This document shows positions 47,399 through 57,536 of a DNA stretch of 64,000 nucleotides, one piece after another. The first letter of the stretch is position 1, and every line of letters begins with the position of its first letter. The translations under genes were made by a program, and so were the position numbers. Under the pieces are notes generated by a model, which searched no databases, was not told where the DNA came from, and worked only from the letters and a program-made list of their open reading frames with translations. The stretch comes from Croceicoccus ponticola (GTDB taxonomy: Bacteria; Pseudomonadota; Alphaproteobacteria; Sphingomonadales; Sphingomonadaceae), in NCBI RefSeq assembly GCF_004004515.1, contig NZ_RXOL01000005.1:1-64000 (forward strand), written 5' to 3'.

Positions 47399-49942
47399 TC
47401 AGGTGGGGGGCGGAACGGCGGCCGCCGGGCGCGCGAGGATCCGGGAATAGAACCAGCCGATCCCGATCAGGCTGAACCCCAGCGCAAGGAAGCTGGCAAT
47501 GCGCGCCAATCCGTCGAGCACGGCGGCGTCGACCAGGAACACTTTGCCCACCGCGAGCAGCATCAGAACCAGCGAACCAATGCGCCACGCCCGATCCTCC
47601 CGCCGCGCGCCCCACACCAGATACGCGATGGCCAGCACGATGCCCGACAGCGACCGCAACAGGTCTTCGCCCTGCCTCATCGGCTGCGCGGTCAGGATCG
47701 AACCGCTGAATGCCTGTCGCAGAAGCGTTACGGCCAACATCGGCAACAGCGCCATGATCGCGATCTCGAATCCGATGCGCGCGCGGGCGGGAAAAATCCG
47801 GCTGCCGAAAACAAGCCCCGCTGCCGCCACGGCATAGGCAGCAAGCGCAAGGTTGGCGACTGGAACCGGGCCGACAGCCTGATCGGCCCAAAGCGGATTG
47901 TGCAGCATCAGCGTGAACCAGCCGAAATGCGCGAGCGACGCACCGGCCAGCGCGATGGCGACGACACGCGCCGCCCCGTACCGGTCACGCAACATCCAGA
48001 TCAGCACGCCCGCGCCGAGCAACAACGCTTGCCACACGGTCCGTTCGGCAAGTCCAAGCGCCTCGAAGCCCTCTGCCCCGGAAATCGCGAAGACCAGTTT
48101 ATAAAGGCTGTGCGCAAGGACGACCGCACCGATGCCGGCCATTGCCCCGATGCCGCGGATAGACTTGCGCGAAGCGATCCCCGCCTGCCGCCAAACCAGT
48201 GCAAGCCCTGCGGCAACGACGGGCGCCAGGTAGCGGAGCGTATCGGTCGGGCTGGCAAGATCGGACTTGTAGAATGGGTCGGCACCAAGCGCGCCAAGCC
48301 CGGCTTCCCACCATTCTGCCAAGGGATACAGGGCGAAAATGGCCGCCAGCGCCGCAAACGTGCGAGCGGCCGCCACCCGGCGCGGCAGGAAAATGGCAAG
48401 CATGATCGCTGCCACCGCGCAGGCGATTGCGGCCCAGCGGTCGTCCAGCACTTGCGCAGAGGCCAGGAAGACCGTCATCGCCGCCAATGCTTCGAGCCAG
48501 TGGACTTGCCACCGCGCCTTTGCCTCGCCCAGCCGCCAGGCAGCCACGGCTGGGAATAGGGTCAGTGCCACGCAGGCCAACGCGACCATCGGCCTGGACG
48601 CGCCGAAGAGGCCGCCGAAATGCCACACGGCGGCAAAGGCCACGCCGAACGCAAAGCCGCCCAGTTGCACGAAATCGCTGTCGCGCGCGGTGCCCCGCCA
48701 GACATGCACCAGCGCGACACCCGCAAAGATCGCCGTCAGCGCCGCGCCGACCAGCGCGAAATTCCGCTCCGTCGGATCGGACCACGCCAGCAACATGGCG
48801 AGCGCGACCGCGGCGGCAAAGGCGCCTACCTCTCGCAAGTCGCGATTGCGCCAGCCAATGACCGCCAGCGCCGCCGCCAACAGCGCGTAAAGCCCCCACG
48901 CCAGCAAGTCGAACCCTCCATTGCCGACCAACGCCGCCATCTGCACCGCGGCAAAGGCCCCCGCTCCGGCCCTTATCCAGCGCCGATACGGCAAGTCGGC
49001 CAGCGTCACCGGCAGCACCACCCCGATGGCGACGAGATAGGCACCGATGAACAGCTGGTCGAACGGATCGAGGCTGCGCGTGAACAGCATCGCGATGCCC
49101 CACAACAGCGCGCCGGCTAGCGCCGCGACGCCCAGCCACGGACGCTCCTGCCGGTTGCCGGTCAGCGTGAGCCCCGCCGATATCAGCGCAAGGTAGATCG
49201 ACAGGATCGGCAAGTTGGCATGATCGGCCGACACCATGGCCGGCGCCGCAAAACCGCCGACAAGGCCGAGCACGGCACAGGGCAGGCCGAACCGGAACGA
49301 ACACCAAATCGCGCCTGTCGTTACCGCCGCCAACCCGACGAACGCGACCCCGCCCGCGATCAGGCCATAGGCTTCGCCGGCAAGGTAGAAACAGGCATAA
49401 AGCGTCGCCAGCCCCGCCCCGGCCAGCGCCTGCGGCACGCGCGGGTCGCGGATTCGGTCGTGCATCCGTTCGGCAAAGAACGCGCCGTTCAGCAGCACCC
49501 CGCCAAAAGCAAAGCCCAGGAGCACTCGCACGAATGGCGACAGCAGGCCAAGGTCGATGGCATAGACGACAAGGAAGAACCCCGCGATGGCCAGCGTGAT
49601 CCCGCCCGCCCAGATCGGCAATTGCCGCCCGAACAGATCCTCGAAATTGAAGGAAAACGACCGGCCTTCGCGCACCGCGGTCTCAGGCGTTGCGGACGAA
49701 GGAGCAGTGCGGCCCATGCCCGCAATCCGCGCGATGGCGCGTCGCGGCACGGCGGCAGGCGGTTCGGCCAAAGGCGCGACGACCGCTTGATCCGCCGCCT
49801 TTTCGGGCACGACTTCGCGGCGTTCAGAAAGCGGCACGGCGGCTCGGTCATCATGCAGCGCAATGCGGGATTCGAGCTGTTCGACCCTGCGCCACAGCCG
49901 ATAGACCGCGACGGCCAGCGCAACGATCACGATCCATTCCAT
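47399..49942 (-). CDS. DUF2339 polytopic membrane protein
   Basis: This 847-residue protein has an N-terminal helix followed by a short coiled/charged segment (VEQLESRIALHDDRAAVPLS), a Pro/Ala-rich linker (about 45-105) and then more than twenty predicted transmembrane helices rich in Ala, Leu and Gly, matching DUF2339 proteins. Family function is unknown; the segment FEDLFGRQLPIWAGGITLAIAGFFLV that opens the membrane domain is characteristic. It starts 52 bp downstream of folE on the same strand. Confidence 0.87.
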   Translation of the reverse strand: MEWIVIVALAVAVYRLWRRVEQLESRIALHDDRAAVPLSERREVVPEKAADQAVVAPLAEPPAAVPRRAIARIAGMGRTAPSSATPETAVREGRSFSFNFEDLFGRQLPIWAGGITLAIAGFFLVVYAIDLGLLSPFVRVLLGFAFGGVLLNGAFFAERMHDRIRDPRVPQALAGAGLATLYACFYLAGEAYGLIAGGVAFVGLAAVTTGAIWCSFRFGLPCAVLGLVGGFAAPAMVSADHANLPILSIYLALISAGLTLTGNRQERPWLGVAALAGALLWGIAMLFTRSLDPFDQLFIGAYLVAIGVVLPVTLADLPYRRWIRAGAGAFAAVQMAALVGNGGFDLLAWGLYALLAAALAVIGWRNRDLREVGAFAAAVALAMLLAWSDPTERNFALVGAALTAIFAGVALVHVWRGTARDSDFVQLGGFAFGVAFAAVWHFGGLFGASRPMVALACVALTLFPAVAAWRLGEAKARWQVHWLEALAAMTVFLASAQVLDDRWAAIACAVAAIMLAIFLPRRVAAARTFAALAAIFALYPLAEWWEAGLGALGADPFYKSDLASPTDTLRYLAPVVAAGLALVWRQAGIASRKSIRGIGAMAGIGAVVLAHSLYKLVFAISGAEGFEALGLAERTVWQALLLGAGVLIWMLRDRYGAARVVAIALAGASLAHFGWFTLMLHNPLWADQAVGPVPVANLALAAYAVAAAGLVFGSRIFPARARIGFEIAIMALLPMLAVTLLRQAFSGSILTAQPMRQGEDLLRSLSGIVLAIAYLVWGARREDRAWRIGSLVLMLLAVGKVFLVDAAVLDGLARIASFLALGFSLIGIGWFYSRILARPAAAVPPPT

Positions 49943-49993
49943 GTCGCCCGCCTTTCCCCCGTCGCATCCGTCAATTCATGGCATAGGGCCCGA

Positions 49994-50602
49994 TCAGTAC
50001 CCCATCAATGACAGCACTTCCTTGCGGCTGCGTTCGTCGTCGAGGAACGTGCCCATCATCCGGCTGGTCGTCATCGCGACACCGGGCGTGCGCACGCCGC
50101 GCGCGGTCATGCAGGCGTGGCTGGCCTCGATCACTACCGCGACGCCGTGCGGGTTAAGGTGTTCCCAGATGCACTGCGCGACTTCGGCGGTCAGCCGTTC
50201 CTGAATCTGCAACCTGCGGGCGAAACCGTGCAGGACGCGGGCCAGTTTGGAAATGCCGACGACATGGTCGCGCGGCAGGTACGCGATCGCAGCCTTGCCG
50301 ATGATCGGCGCCATGTGATGTTCGCAATGCGACTGGAACGGAATGTCCTTCAACAGGACCACTTCGTCATAGCCGCCAACTTCCTCGAATATGCGCGACA
50401 GGTGCACCGCCGGGTCTTCGTTATAACCGAGGCAATATTCCTTCCACGCCCGCGCCACGCGCTTTGGCGTATCGATCAGCCCTTCGCGTTGGGGGTCGTC
50501 GCCGGTCCAGCGGATCAGGGTGCGGATCGCGTCCTGAACGTCCTGCGGCACGGGCGGCTTGCCCTGCGGATCATCTTCGTCTGGGCCGACAAGGCTGCTC
50601 AT
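49994..50602 (-). CDS. folE: GTP cyclohydrolase I
   Basis: This 202-residue enzyme converts GTP to dihydroneopterin triphosphate, entering folate (and tetrahydrobiopterin) synthesis. The zinc site CEHHMAPIIGKAAIAYLP and the signature HVVGISKLARVLHGFARRLQ are intact, with a second zinc Cys in ASHACMTARGVR. It is followed by the DUF2339 gene and preceded by uvrC, all in the same direction. Confidence 0.97.
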   Translation of the reverse strand: MSSLVGPDEDDPQGKPPVPQDVQDAIRTLIRWTGDDPQREGLIDTPKRVARAWKEYCLGYNEDPAVHLSRIFEEVGGYDEVVLLKDIPFQSHCEHHMAPIIGKAAIAYLPRDHVVGISKLARVLHGFARRLQIQERLTAEVAQCIWEHLNPHGVAVVIEASHACMTARGVRTPGVAMTTSRMMGTFLDDERSRKEVLSLMGY

Positions 50603-50687
50603 TACATCGTGCTCCCTGAATTCTTTGACGCGGGCTTAGCCACTCGCAACGCGGTTGACCATCGCAGTGATTGCGAAGAGGCGCGCA

Positions 50688-52643
50688 TCAGCCCGCAGGA
50701 TGATAGAAATCGTATATCTGACGCGCCACGCTGTCCGAAACGCCGGGCGCACGGCGCAAGTCCTCCAGCGCGGCGGCGCGCACTTTGCCCGCCGTGCCGA
50801 AATGCAACAGCAACGCCCGCTTTCGCGCGGGGCCGATGCCCGGAATCTCGTCCAGCGGGCTGGCGCTGATCGCGCGGCTGCGTTTCGCCCGGTGCGCGCC
50901 GATCGCAAACCGGTGCACTTCGTCGCGCAGGCGTTGCAGGTAGAACAAAACCGGCGAATTGGTTGGCAGAGTCTTTTCGCGTCCGTCGGGGAAATGGAAC
51001 ACCTCACGACCATCGCGCCCGTGATGCGGCCCTTTGGCGACGCCGACGACAGTCACGTCCTCGATGCCCAATTCTTCCAGTGTGTCCATCACGCTCGACA
51101 GCTGGCCCTTGCCGCCGTCAACCAGCACGAGATCGGGCCACATGCCGTCGCCCTTGCCCTGTGTCGCGCGGTCGGGGTCATCCTTCAGCGCTCGGCTGAA
51201 CCGGCGTTCCATGACTTCGCGCATCATGCCGAAATCGTCATCGGTCTGCGCCTTGCGGATATTGAACTTGCGGTACTGGTTCTTCAGGAACCCTTCGGGT
51301 CCGGCGACGATCATCGCGCCGACGCTGTTTGTGCCCTGAATGTGCGAATTGTCGTAAACCTCAATCCTCTGCGGAATGTCCGGCAGGTCGAGGAATTCGG
51401 CCGTTTCGCGCAAAGTCGCGGCCTGCGTGCTCGTCTCGGCCATCCGGCGTTCCAGCGCCTCTACCGCATTGCGGCTCGCCTGTTCCAGCAGACGGCGACG
51501 GTCGCCGCGCTGCGGTACGCTGATCGCCACGGCTCGGCCCGCGCTGGCCGACAACGCTTCTTCCAACAATGCGCGCTCCGGCAATTCGCGGTCGACGAGG
51601 ATGGTCTTGGCCGGAGGCACTTCTTCGTAGAACTGTGCAAGGAAGGCGGACATGACCTCCGCTTCGTCCAATCCTTCGGTGTGGCGCGGGAAAAACGCGC
51701 GGTGGCCCCAGTTCTGGCCGCCGCGAATGAAAAACGCCTGCACGCCGACATGCCCGCCGCGCGACGCCAGCGCAAAGACGTCGGCATCGCCCACGCCCGC
51801 CGCGTTGACCGCCTGCGACCCCTGAATGAATGTCGCCGCGCGCAGCCTGTCGCGCAGCATGGCCGCGCGTTCGAAGTCGAGCGCCGCCGCAGCCCCTGCC
51901 ATCTGGGCTTCGATCTTGGCCTGAACCGCGCTGGACTTGCCGGCTAGGAAATCCTTCGCCTCGCCCACCAGTTCGGCATAGCCCACCGGGTCGATGCGTC
52001 CCACGCACGGCGCACTGCACCGCTTGATCTGGTACAACAGGCACGGGCGATCGCGGCGGCTGAAAAAACTGTCGGTGCAGCTTCGCAACAGGAACAGTTT
52101 CTGCAGCGCGTTGATCGTGGTGTTGACCGATCCCGCGCTGGCGAACGGACCGTAATAATTCCCCTTGGCCCGCCGCGCACCGCGATGCTTGGTAATGCGC
52201 GGGAAATCGTGATCGGACCGCAGCAGGATAAACGGAAAACTTTTGTCGTCGCGCAACAGCACGTTGTACGGCGGGCGGAAACGCTTGATCAGCTGCGCTT
52301 CGAGCAGCAAGGCGTCCGCCTCGCTGGCCGTGGTCACGATGGTCATCGAACGCGTCTGCGAAACCATGCGCTTGAGCCGCAGGGGCAGGCGGTCGACCTG
52401 AATATAGTTAGCCACCCGGTTCTTCAGCGCCCGCGCCTTGCCGACGTACAGCACGTCGCCGCGCGCATCCTGCATCCGATATACGCCCGGCTTGGGCTTC
52501 AGCGTGCGCTGCACTTCGCGGATCGCGGCGATGCCAGCTTCGATATCCGGCTGGCTGCCGCGCACGGTAAAGCTCGCCTTCTCTTCGAGAAAGCGATCCT
52601 GGCCCTTGGGATTGGGCGGAGTTCCGGCTTCAGTGCGCGACAT
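50688..52643 (-). CDS. uvrC: Excinuclease ABC subunit C
   Basis: This 651-residue dual-incision nuclease acts in nucleotide excision repair. It has an N-terminal GIY-YIG domain (PGVYRMQDARGDVLYVGKA), a central UvrB-binding UVR motif (LDFERAAMLRDRLRA), an RNase H-like C-terminal nuclease domain (VDGGKGQLSSVMDTLEELG) and tandem helix-hairpin-helix motifs (IPGIGPARKRALLLHFGT). A 40-residue N-terminal extension precedes the GIY-YIG domain. The ATG at 52643 (MSRTEAGTPP) is preferred over one at 52694. Confidence 0.96.
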   Translation of the reverse strand: MSRTEAGTPPNPKGQDRFLEEKASFTVRGSQPDIEAGIAAIREVQRTLKPKPGVYRMQDARGDVLYVGKARALKNRVANYIQVDRLPLRLKRMVSQTRSMTIVTTASEADALLLEAQLIKRFRPPYNVLLRDDKSFPFILLRSDHDFPRITKHRGARRAKGNYYGPFASAGSVNTTINALQKLFLLRSCTDSFFSRRDRPCLLYQIKRCSAPCVGRIDPVGYAELVGEAKDFLAGKSSAVQAKIEAQMAGAAAALDFERAAMLRDRLRAATFIQGSQAVNAAGVGDADVFALASRGGHVGVQAFFIRGGQNWGHRAFFPRHTEGLDEAEVMSAFLAQFYEEVPPAKTILVDRELPERALLEEALSASAGRAVAISVPQRGDRRRLLEQASRNAVEALERRMAETSTQAATLRETAEFLDLPDIPQRIEVYDNSHIQGTNSVGAMIVAGPEGFLKNQYRKFNIRKAQTDDDFGMMREVMERRFSRALKDDPDRATQGKGDGMWPDLVLVDGGKGQLSSVMDTLEELGIEDVTVVGVAKGPHHGRDGREVFHFPDGREKTLPTNSPVLFYLQRLRDEVHRFAIGAHRAKRSRAISASPLDEIPGIGPARKRALLLHFGTAGKVRAAALEDLRRAPGVSDSVARQIYDFYHPAG

Positions 52644-52767
52644 CGTGCTATCAGATAGGAATCCGCGCGAGGGTTGGAAACCGTTGGCGCGCAAGTATCG
52701 TCAGGTTGCGTTGGCAAGGCTCGCCGGTTCGGGCGAAGCCCTGGCGACCGCCCGCCTTTCCGGCCAA

Positions 52768-55227
52768 TCAGAAACGCTTGCGGAAATCGATCTCGAAAAA
52801 GCGTCCCTTGGGGTCGAGGAAGTCGGGCTGATAGCTGATCGGCACCACTCCGTACTGGTCGGTCACGCGTTGTTGTGCATCGAACAGGTTGTCGACACGG
52901 AGCGATAGCCGCGTACCTTTAAGGAACGCGACATCCTCGAACTTCCGTTCCAGGTCCACGAACAAGCGTGCATCGACCGTGGCATAGGGGTGAAAGTCGA
53001 GCGATGTCGTGCCGTTAGAGCCGCTGCCTTCGATCTTGCTCGATCCGAAATAATTGCCCGACAGGCGCAAGCCGATGCCCTCGTAGAACAGGCCGCCCTG
53101 CATCTCGATCTCGTGGCGGGGCGTCGCGCTGCCGGTAAGCGCATCGCCGTCCAACAGGTCGAGCAGCGGACCATCGTCGCTGACCAACACGTCCTGTTGC
53201 AGGCGAACGGTGTGGTAAAGCGCAAGGTTCCAGCGCCCCCCGCTCTGATCGCGTCCGCCCGGCATGCCGAACCCTCCGCCGCCGGCACCGCGTGGGCCAC
53301 GCGGGCCACGCGCTTCGCCTGCCGCGTCATCCTTGCCTGCGATCTTGTCCGAAATGTCCAACCCGTACCGTACGCGTCGGCCGTTTTCCGACGCAAAAGT
53401 CACTGGTCGCTGGTCGATGGAAACGAGATTGCCTGACGCATCGCGCACCACGCGATCGGGGAATGCGGCCTCTATCGCCTGCGTCAGTACCGGAAACGAT
53501 GCCGAAACGTCGCTTGAATGTTCGTCATAGTATTCGGCGATAAACCTCGAACGGTCCAGCGCCGGTACGTCCCAGTTCAGGCCGAACTTCCAGTCGCGCT
53601 GCTTTTCGTAGACGAGGTTCGGATTGCCGCCCGACAACAGGTCGACCAGCACCGTCTGACCATTGGCGAAATCGTAGACCGTTGAACCGGTCGTCACCAC
53701 TTGCGGCGCGCCCAGTTGGTTCAGCGTCGGCGCTTCTTCGCGGTAAATAAAGCTGGCCGACAGGTCGATCGACCTGGTCACGCCCCATGTCAGCCCCGCA
53801 CTGCCATCCAGCAGCGTGCCGAAATCCGAAAGATGGCTGACCCCGCCCGACAGGTCGAGCGACAAGTCGCCGATGGCGTCGAGCGTGCCCGAACGGCGGC
53901 TGGCGATCGGTACGCCCAGCGAAAATCCGCCGTTGGCATTGCCCCGCGTCAACTGCGTGCGCTGATCGGAATTGCGGGTGTCGTTGCTGTCGATGTTGTC
54001 CCAGTCGAAACCGGCCTTCAGCACCACCGCGACTTCGCCCGCGGGCAATTCGAACGGGTGGCCGGTCACCGTGACAAGCGAGCCGAAATCTTCGGTATTC
54101 GACGTTGCGCGATAAGTGTCGCGCGCATCGACCAACCCGCTGGCCAGCAGGTCGGACGCGCTTGCGTCATAGGCCAGCGCCCCTGCCGCCACCGCCGCTC
54201 GCAAGGCAGAAGTATCGGCGCTTGCGTCGGTCAGCGTGCGGGATTCGTCATGTGCCCAGTTGGCGGTCGCGGTCATCTGCCAATCGCCGATTGACCGGTT
54301 GTAGCTGGTCCCCAACTCGAAACCTTCGCTCTTCGTGTCACGGATGCGCGGGCCAAAACCCGCATCGGCGTCGTAAAGCGTGCGATAGGCGCTGTTGCCG
54401 TCGGCATCGGTCAGCGTCGCTGCGTCCAGCCCGCGCAGGTTGCGGCTGTCCGAACGCGTTGCCGTGGCACTAAACGAAAGGTCGCCGCCCAGCCCGTCCG
54501 CGCCGAGGCTACGCGACCAGCTGCCGTTCAATTTCAGGTCGCGGCTGTCGGCGACAAGCGAGCGATAGGCGGCAGGATCGGCATCGCCTGCCAACGGCAA
54601 CGACGCGATGGACGAAACGCCCCGCTCCGCTTCTGTCAGCATCGACGAATCCTCGATCTCGACCGCGATATTCAATCGTTCCGGCCCGTCGATGCGCAAA
54701 AACGACGCCTCCTGCTCGTTGGTGGCATAGCCGCCGTCACTCGGAAAACCATATTCGATTTCTGCCGTCAGCGACTTGAAATTGTCCTTGAGGATAAAGT
54801 TCACGACACGCTGGTCGGGCCGGAACCCGAACCTCAACGCGACTTCTTCGGGCAGGACCTCGATCCGGCGGATCGCTTCGGGCGGATAATTGCGCATCTC
54901 GCGAAAGCCGTTGATGCGCCGCCCGTTGACAAGAAACGCCGGCTGGCCGCCGCCGCGTCCACGCGCCGAACCCGTCTGAGGCGCAATCTGTTCGACGAGG
55001 TCGGCCAGCGACGTCGCGCCAAAGCTTGCAATCTCTTCTTCGTCGAAAACGGCGACGGGCGCTTGCGGCGCGTCGACCTGCCCCCGGATACGGGCGGCGG
55101 TAACGACGATTTCGTCGGCGGGATCGACAATCGTGTCGCCAGCCATGTCCTGCGCATGGGCGGGAAAAGCCAGTGCGAAAGTCATGGCGGCAGCCGCACA
55201 AGCATTTTTGAGGATGGTGTTTTTCAT
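52768..55227 (-). CDS. TonB-dependent outer-membrane receptor with Gly-rich insertion
   Basis: This 819-residue receptor has a signal peptide (cleaved after AHA, residue 25), TonB-box-like DEIVVTAARI, a plug domain (about 50-160, LVNGRRINGFREMRNYP) and a 22-strand barrel ending in aromatic-charged FEIDFRKRF. Residues about 633-666 form an Arg/Gly-rich, collagen-like run (GPRGPRGAGGGGFGMPGG) just before RWNLALYHTVRL, probably an extracellular loop. The substrate is unknown; similar Gly-rich receptors are common in sphingomonads. A 208-bp gap separates it from infA, which is divergent. Confidence 0.88.
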   Translation of the reverse strand: MKNTILKNACAAAAMTFALAFPAHAQDMAGDTIVDPADEIVVTAARIRGQVDAPQAPVAVFDEEEIASFGATSLADLVEQIAPQTGSARGRGGGQPAFLVNGRRINGFREMRNYPPEAIRRIEVLPEEVALRFGFRPDQRVVNFILKDNFKSLTAEIEYGFPSDGGYATNEQEASFLRIDGPERLNIAVEIEDSSMLTEAERGVSSIASLPLAGDADPAAYRSLVADSRDLKLNGSWSRSLGADGLGGDLSFSATATRSDSRNLRGLDAATLTDADGNSAYRTLYDADAGFGPRIRDTKSEGFELGTSYNRSIGDWQMTATANWAHDESRTLTDASADTSALRAAVAAGALAYDASASDLLASGLVDARDTYRATSNTEDFGSLVTVTGHPFELPAGEVAVVLKAGFDWDNIDSNDTRNSDQRTQLTRGNANGGFSLGVPIASRRSGTLDAIGDLSLDLSGGVSHLSDFGTLLDGSAGLTWGVTRSIDLSASFIYREEAPTLNQLGAPQVVTTGSTVYDFANGQTVLVDLLSGGNPNLVYEKQRDWKFGLNWDVPALDRSRFIAEYYDEHSSDVSASFPVLTQAIEAAFPDRVVRDASGNLVSIDQRPVTFASENGRRVRYGLDISDKIAGKDDAAGEARGPRGPRGAGGGGFGMPGGRDQSGGRWNLALYHTVRLQQDVLVSDDGPLLDLLDGDALTGSATPRHEIEMQGGLFYEGIGLRLSGNYFGSSKIEGSGSNGTTSLDFHPYATVDARLFVDLERKFEDVAFLKGTRLSLRVDNLFDAQQRVTDQYGVVPISYQPDFLDPKGRFFEIDFRKRF

Positions 55228-55435
55228 TGCCGCAGAACTGGTTGCTTGGCGACCGCGATACAAGTCGCCATGGGTATCAGAGTGTCGCAGCCGTTGCATT
55301 GACGCCTCGCCAAGCGGGTCCGAACGATTGAATCTGGTGCTTGGGCTTCCCATCTTGCCCCGGTGCGGCTAAAGGCGCGCACGAAATCCTCTTACATGAC
55401 GATGTTACGAAAGGGTGGGCCGCAAAAGCCCGACT

Positions 55436-55681
55436 ATGGCGAAAGAAGAACTCCTCGAAATGCGCGGCCACGTGGTCGAACTGCTTCCGAACGCAATGTT
55501 CCGCGTAAGGCTGGAGAACGATCACGAGATTCTCGGCCACACCGCCGGCAAGATGCGCAAAAACCGCATCCGCGTCCTGGTGGGCGACGAGGTGCTGTGC
55601 GAACTGACGCCGTACGATCTGACCAAGGGTCGGATTACCTATCGCTTCATGCCCGGTCGGGGCGGCCCAGGTCCGCAGTAA
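55436..55681 (+). CDS. infA: Translation initiation factor IF-1
   Basis: This 81-residue S1-like OB-fold protein blocks the ribosomal A site during initiation. [20 protein letters not shown] and [19 protein letters not shown] are the family core. It has a longer, Gly/Pro-rich C-terminus (PGRGGPGPQ) than the usual 72 residues. No clear Shine-Dalgarno lies directly before the ATG at 55436; the upstream in-frame GTG at 55415 has a weak AAGG. It starts the infA-maf-RNase-yacG-tRNA run. Confidence 0.95.
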   Translation: MAKEELLEMRGHVVELLPNAMFRVRLENDHEILGHTAGKMRKNRIRVLVGDEVLCELTPYDLTKGRITYRFMPGRGGPGPQ

Positions 55682-55690
55682 GCGGCCGCC

Positions 55691-56296
55691 ATGCCCGTGA
55701 CCAAAGAGGTGGGGGCCAATGGGGCGGGCCAACGCCTCGTCCTCGCATCTGCCAGTCCCCGCCGCAGCGAATTGATCGCGCGGCTGGGGATCGTGCCCGC
55801 CGACATCCGGCCCGCCGACATCGACGAAACCCCGCACAAGACCGAAATTCCGCGCGCCTACGCCATTCGCATGGCGCGCGAAAAAGCGATGGCCGCGGCC
55901 GACGATCATGCTCACGTACTGGCCGGCGATACCGTCGTCGCGGTAGGTCGCCGCATCCTGCCCAAGGCAGAGGAAGAGGCCAGCGCGCGCGAATGCCTGC
56001 GCCTGATCAGCGGTCGGCGCCATCGCGTACTGTCCGCCATCGCCCTGCGCGCGCCCGATGGCACGATTCGCGAAAAACTGTCCGAAACGGTCGTCCGGTT
56101 CAAAACGCTGCATCCGCATGAAATCGACGCCTATATCGCGGGCGGCGAATGGCACGGCAAGGCGGGCGGATATGCCATCCAGGGTTCTGCCGAAGGGCTG
56201 ATCGCGTGGATCGGCGGCAGCCATTCGGGCGTCGTCGGCCTGCCGCTTTACGAAACGCGCGCGCTGCTGAAGGCAGCCGGGTTCGCGATTGGCTGA
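55691..56296 (+). CDS. maf: Maf-family nucleotide pyrophosphatase
   Basis: This 201-residue house-cleaning enzyme hydrolyses non-canonical nucleoside triphosphates (dTTP/UTP or m7GTP types). The Maf start LVLASASPRRSELI and the downstream VLAGDTVVAVGRRILPKA and GKAGGYAIQG are present. It overlaps the next gene (TTG start) by 8 bp. Confidence 0.92.
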   Translation: MPVTKEVGANGAGQRLVLASASPRRSELIARLGIVPADIRPADIDETPHKTEIPRAYAIRMAREKAMAAADDHAHVLAGDTVVAVGRRILPKAEEEASARECLRLISGRRHRVLSAIALRAPDGTIREKLSETVVRFKTLHPHEIDAYIAGGEWHGKAGGYAIQGSAEGLIAWIGGSHSGVVGLPLYETRALLKAAGFAIG

Positions 56297-57263
56297 CTGG
56301 CTGGTCGAGGACGGGATCGGCGAACAACGCGCGATCCTCATCGCATCGGGCGCCGTAGTCGCAGCCAAGGTGGCATGGACAGGCGAACTGCTCGCCGGTG
56401 CCGTCGTTGCCGCGAAACTCGTGTCACGCAACACCGGTTCGTCGCGTGGGACAGCGCGATTGGCAGACGGCACCGAACTGCTGGTCGATCGCTTGCCGCG
56501 TGACGCCAGCGAGGGCGCGACGCTGACCTTTGAAGTGACCCGCGCCGCCATCGGCGAAGGTTCGCGCCGCAAGCTGGCTCAGGCCCGGCCAAGCGAACGC
56601 CGCCCCGGCCCCTTGCCGACGCTGGCCGACGTGATCGCCGCGACCGGCGACACCGTGCAGAACATTCACCGTTTTACCGGCGGCGAATGGGACCACCTGT
56701 GGGCCGAAATCGCTGAAGGGCGGATCGATTTTGCCGGTGGATCGATGCTGTTTTCGCCGACGCCTGCGATGACGTTGATCGACATCGACGGCACCCTGCC
56801 CCCACCCGCCCTCGCAATTGCCACTGTGCGCCCGCTGGCCGCCGCGCTGACCCGATTCGACATCGGCGGATCGGTCGGTATCGACTTCCCGACCCTTCAG
56901 ACCAAAGCGGACCGCCGCGCGGTGGACGAAGCGTTGGAGGACGCGCTGACCGGCTATCCGCACGAACGGACGGCGATGAACGGTTTTGGCTTCGTCCAGA
57001 TCGTCTCGCGCAGCACGGGGCCGTCGCTGCTGCACCGTTTCGCGGCCGATCCGGCGGGCTGCGCCGCACGCCTGTTGTTGCGCAGCGCCGAAGCCGTTGC
57101 CGGTGCCGGCGCGATCCTGCTGACCTGCCAACCCGCGGTCGCAACCGCATTGCAGGCCCCTTGGCTTGACGCACTCGCCCGCCGCACCGGGCGGGAAATC
57201 CGGGTCCGCACCGATCCCGCCCTTGCACAGCAAGCCGGTTTCGCGCAGTCGGTACCGATATGA
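56289..57263 (+). CDS. Short ribonuclease E/G-family protein
   Basis: This 324-residue RNase E/G homologue keeps the DNase I-like catalytic region: the first metal Asp is in LIDIDGTL and the second in GGSVGIDF. The usual S1 RNA-binding core is reduced (residues 1-100) and the Zn-link CPxCxG is missing, so it probably cannot form the RNase E tetramer through zinc. Such short forms beside maf and yacG are typical of sphingomonads; substrate RNAs are unknown. Translation likely starts at TTG 56289, inside the maf stop region. Confidence 0.85.
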   Translation: MADWLVEDGIGEQRAILIASGAVVAAKVAWTGELLAGAVVAAKLVSRNTGSSRGTARLADGTELLVDRLPRDASEGATLTFEVTRAAIGEGSRRKLAQARPSERRPGPLPTLADVIAATGDTVQNIHRFTGGEWDHLWAEIAEGRIDFAGGSMLFSPTPAMTLIDIDGTLPPPALAIATVRPLAAALTRFDIGGSVGIDFPTLQTKADRRAVDEALEDALTGYPHERTAMNGFGFVQIVSRSTGPSLLHRFAADPAGCAARLLLRSAEAVAGAGAILLTCQPAVATALQAPWLDALARRTGREIRVRTDPALAQQAGFAQSVPI

Positions 57264-57433
57264 GCACGACCCGAAAATGCCCGATCTGCGGCAAGCCCCG
57301 CGTGGCGGAGCACGCCCCGTTCTGTTCGCTGCGTTGCCGCGACCGCGATCTCGTGAAATGGCTGGACGACGGCTATGCCATTCCCGGCGAACGCGCGCAT
57401 GTGCCCTCTCCCAAGGACGAGGACGAGATCTGA
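57260..57433 (+). CDS. yacG: DNA gyrase inhibitor YacG
   Basis: This small 57-residue zinc protein has CPICGKPRV near its start and a second cysteine pair in FCSLRCRDRDL, the YacG zinc finger, followed by WLDDGYAIPGE. It binds gyrase B and prevents DNA binding. It overlaps the RNase stop by 4 bp (ATGA). Confidence 0.93.
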   Translation: MSTTRKCPICGKPRVAEHAPFCSLRCRDRDLVKWLDDGYAIPGERAHVPSPKDEDEI

Positions 57434-57536
57434 CGAATTAGGGGCTTGTCAGGCAGCGTGGCTTTGGCCATAGGCGGCGCTCCCGTCGCCGGACACCTGA
57501 TTTGTCCCCGTGCGACGCGGCTTGCCGCAAGGCGAT

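Noticed and set aside
55228-55435. Cobalamin or other riboswitch upstream of the first TonB receptor
   Set aside because: No conserved riboswitch box could be found on the receptor strand in this gap or in 61621-61923.
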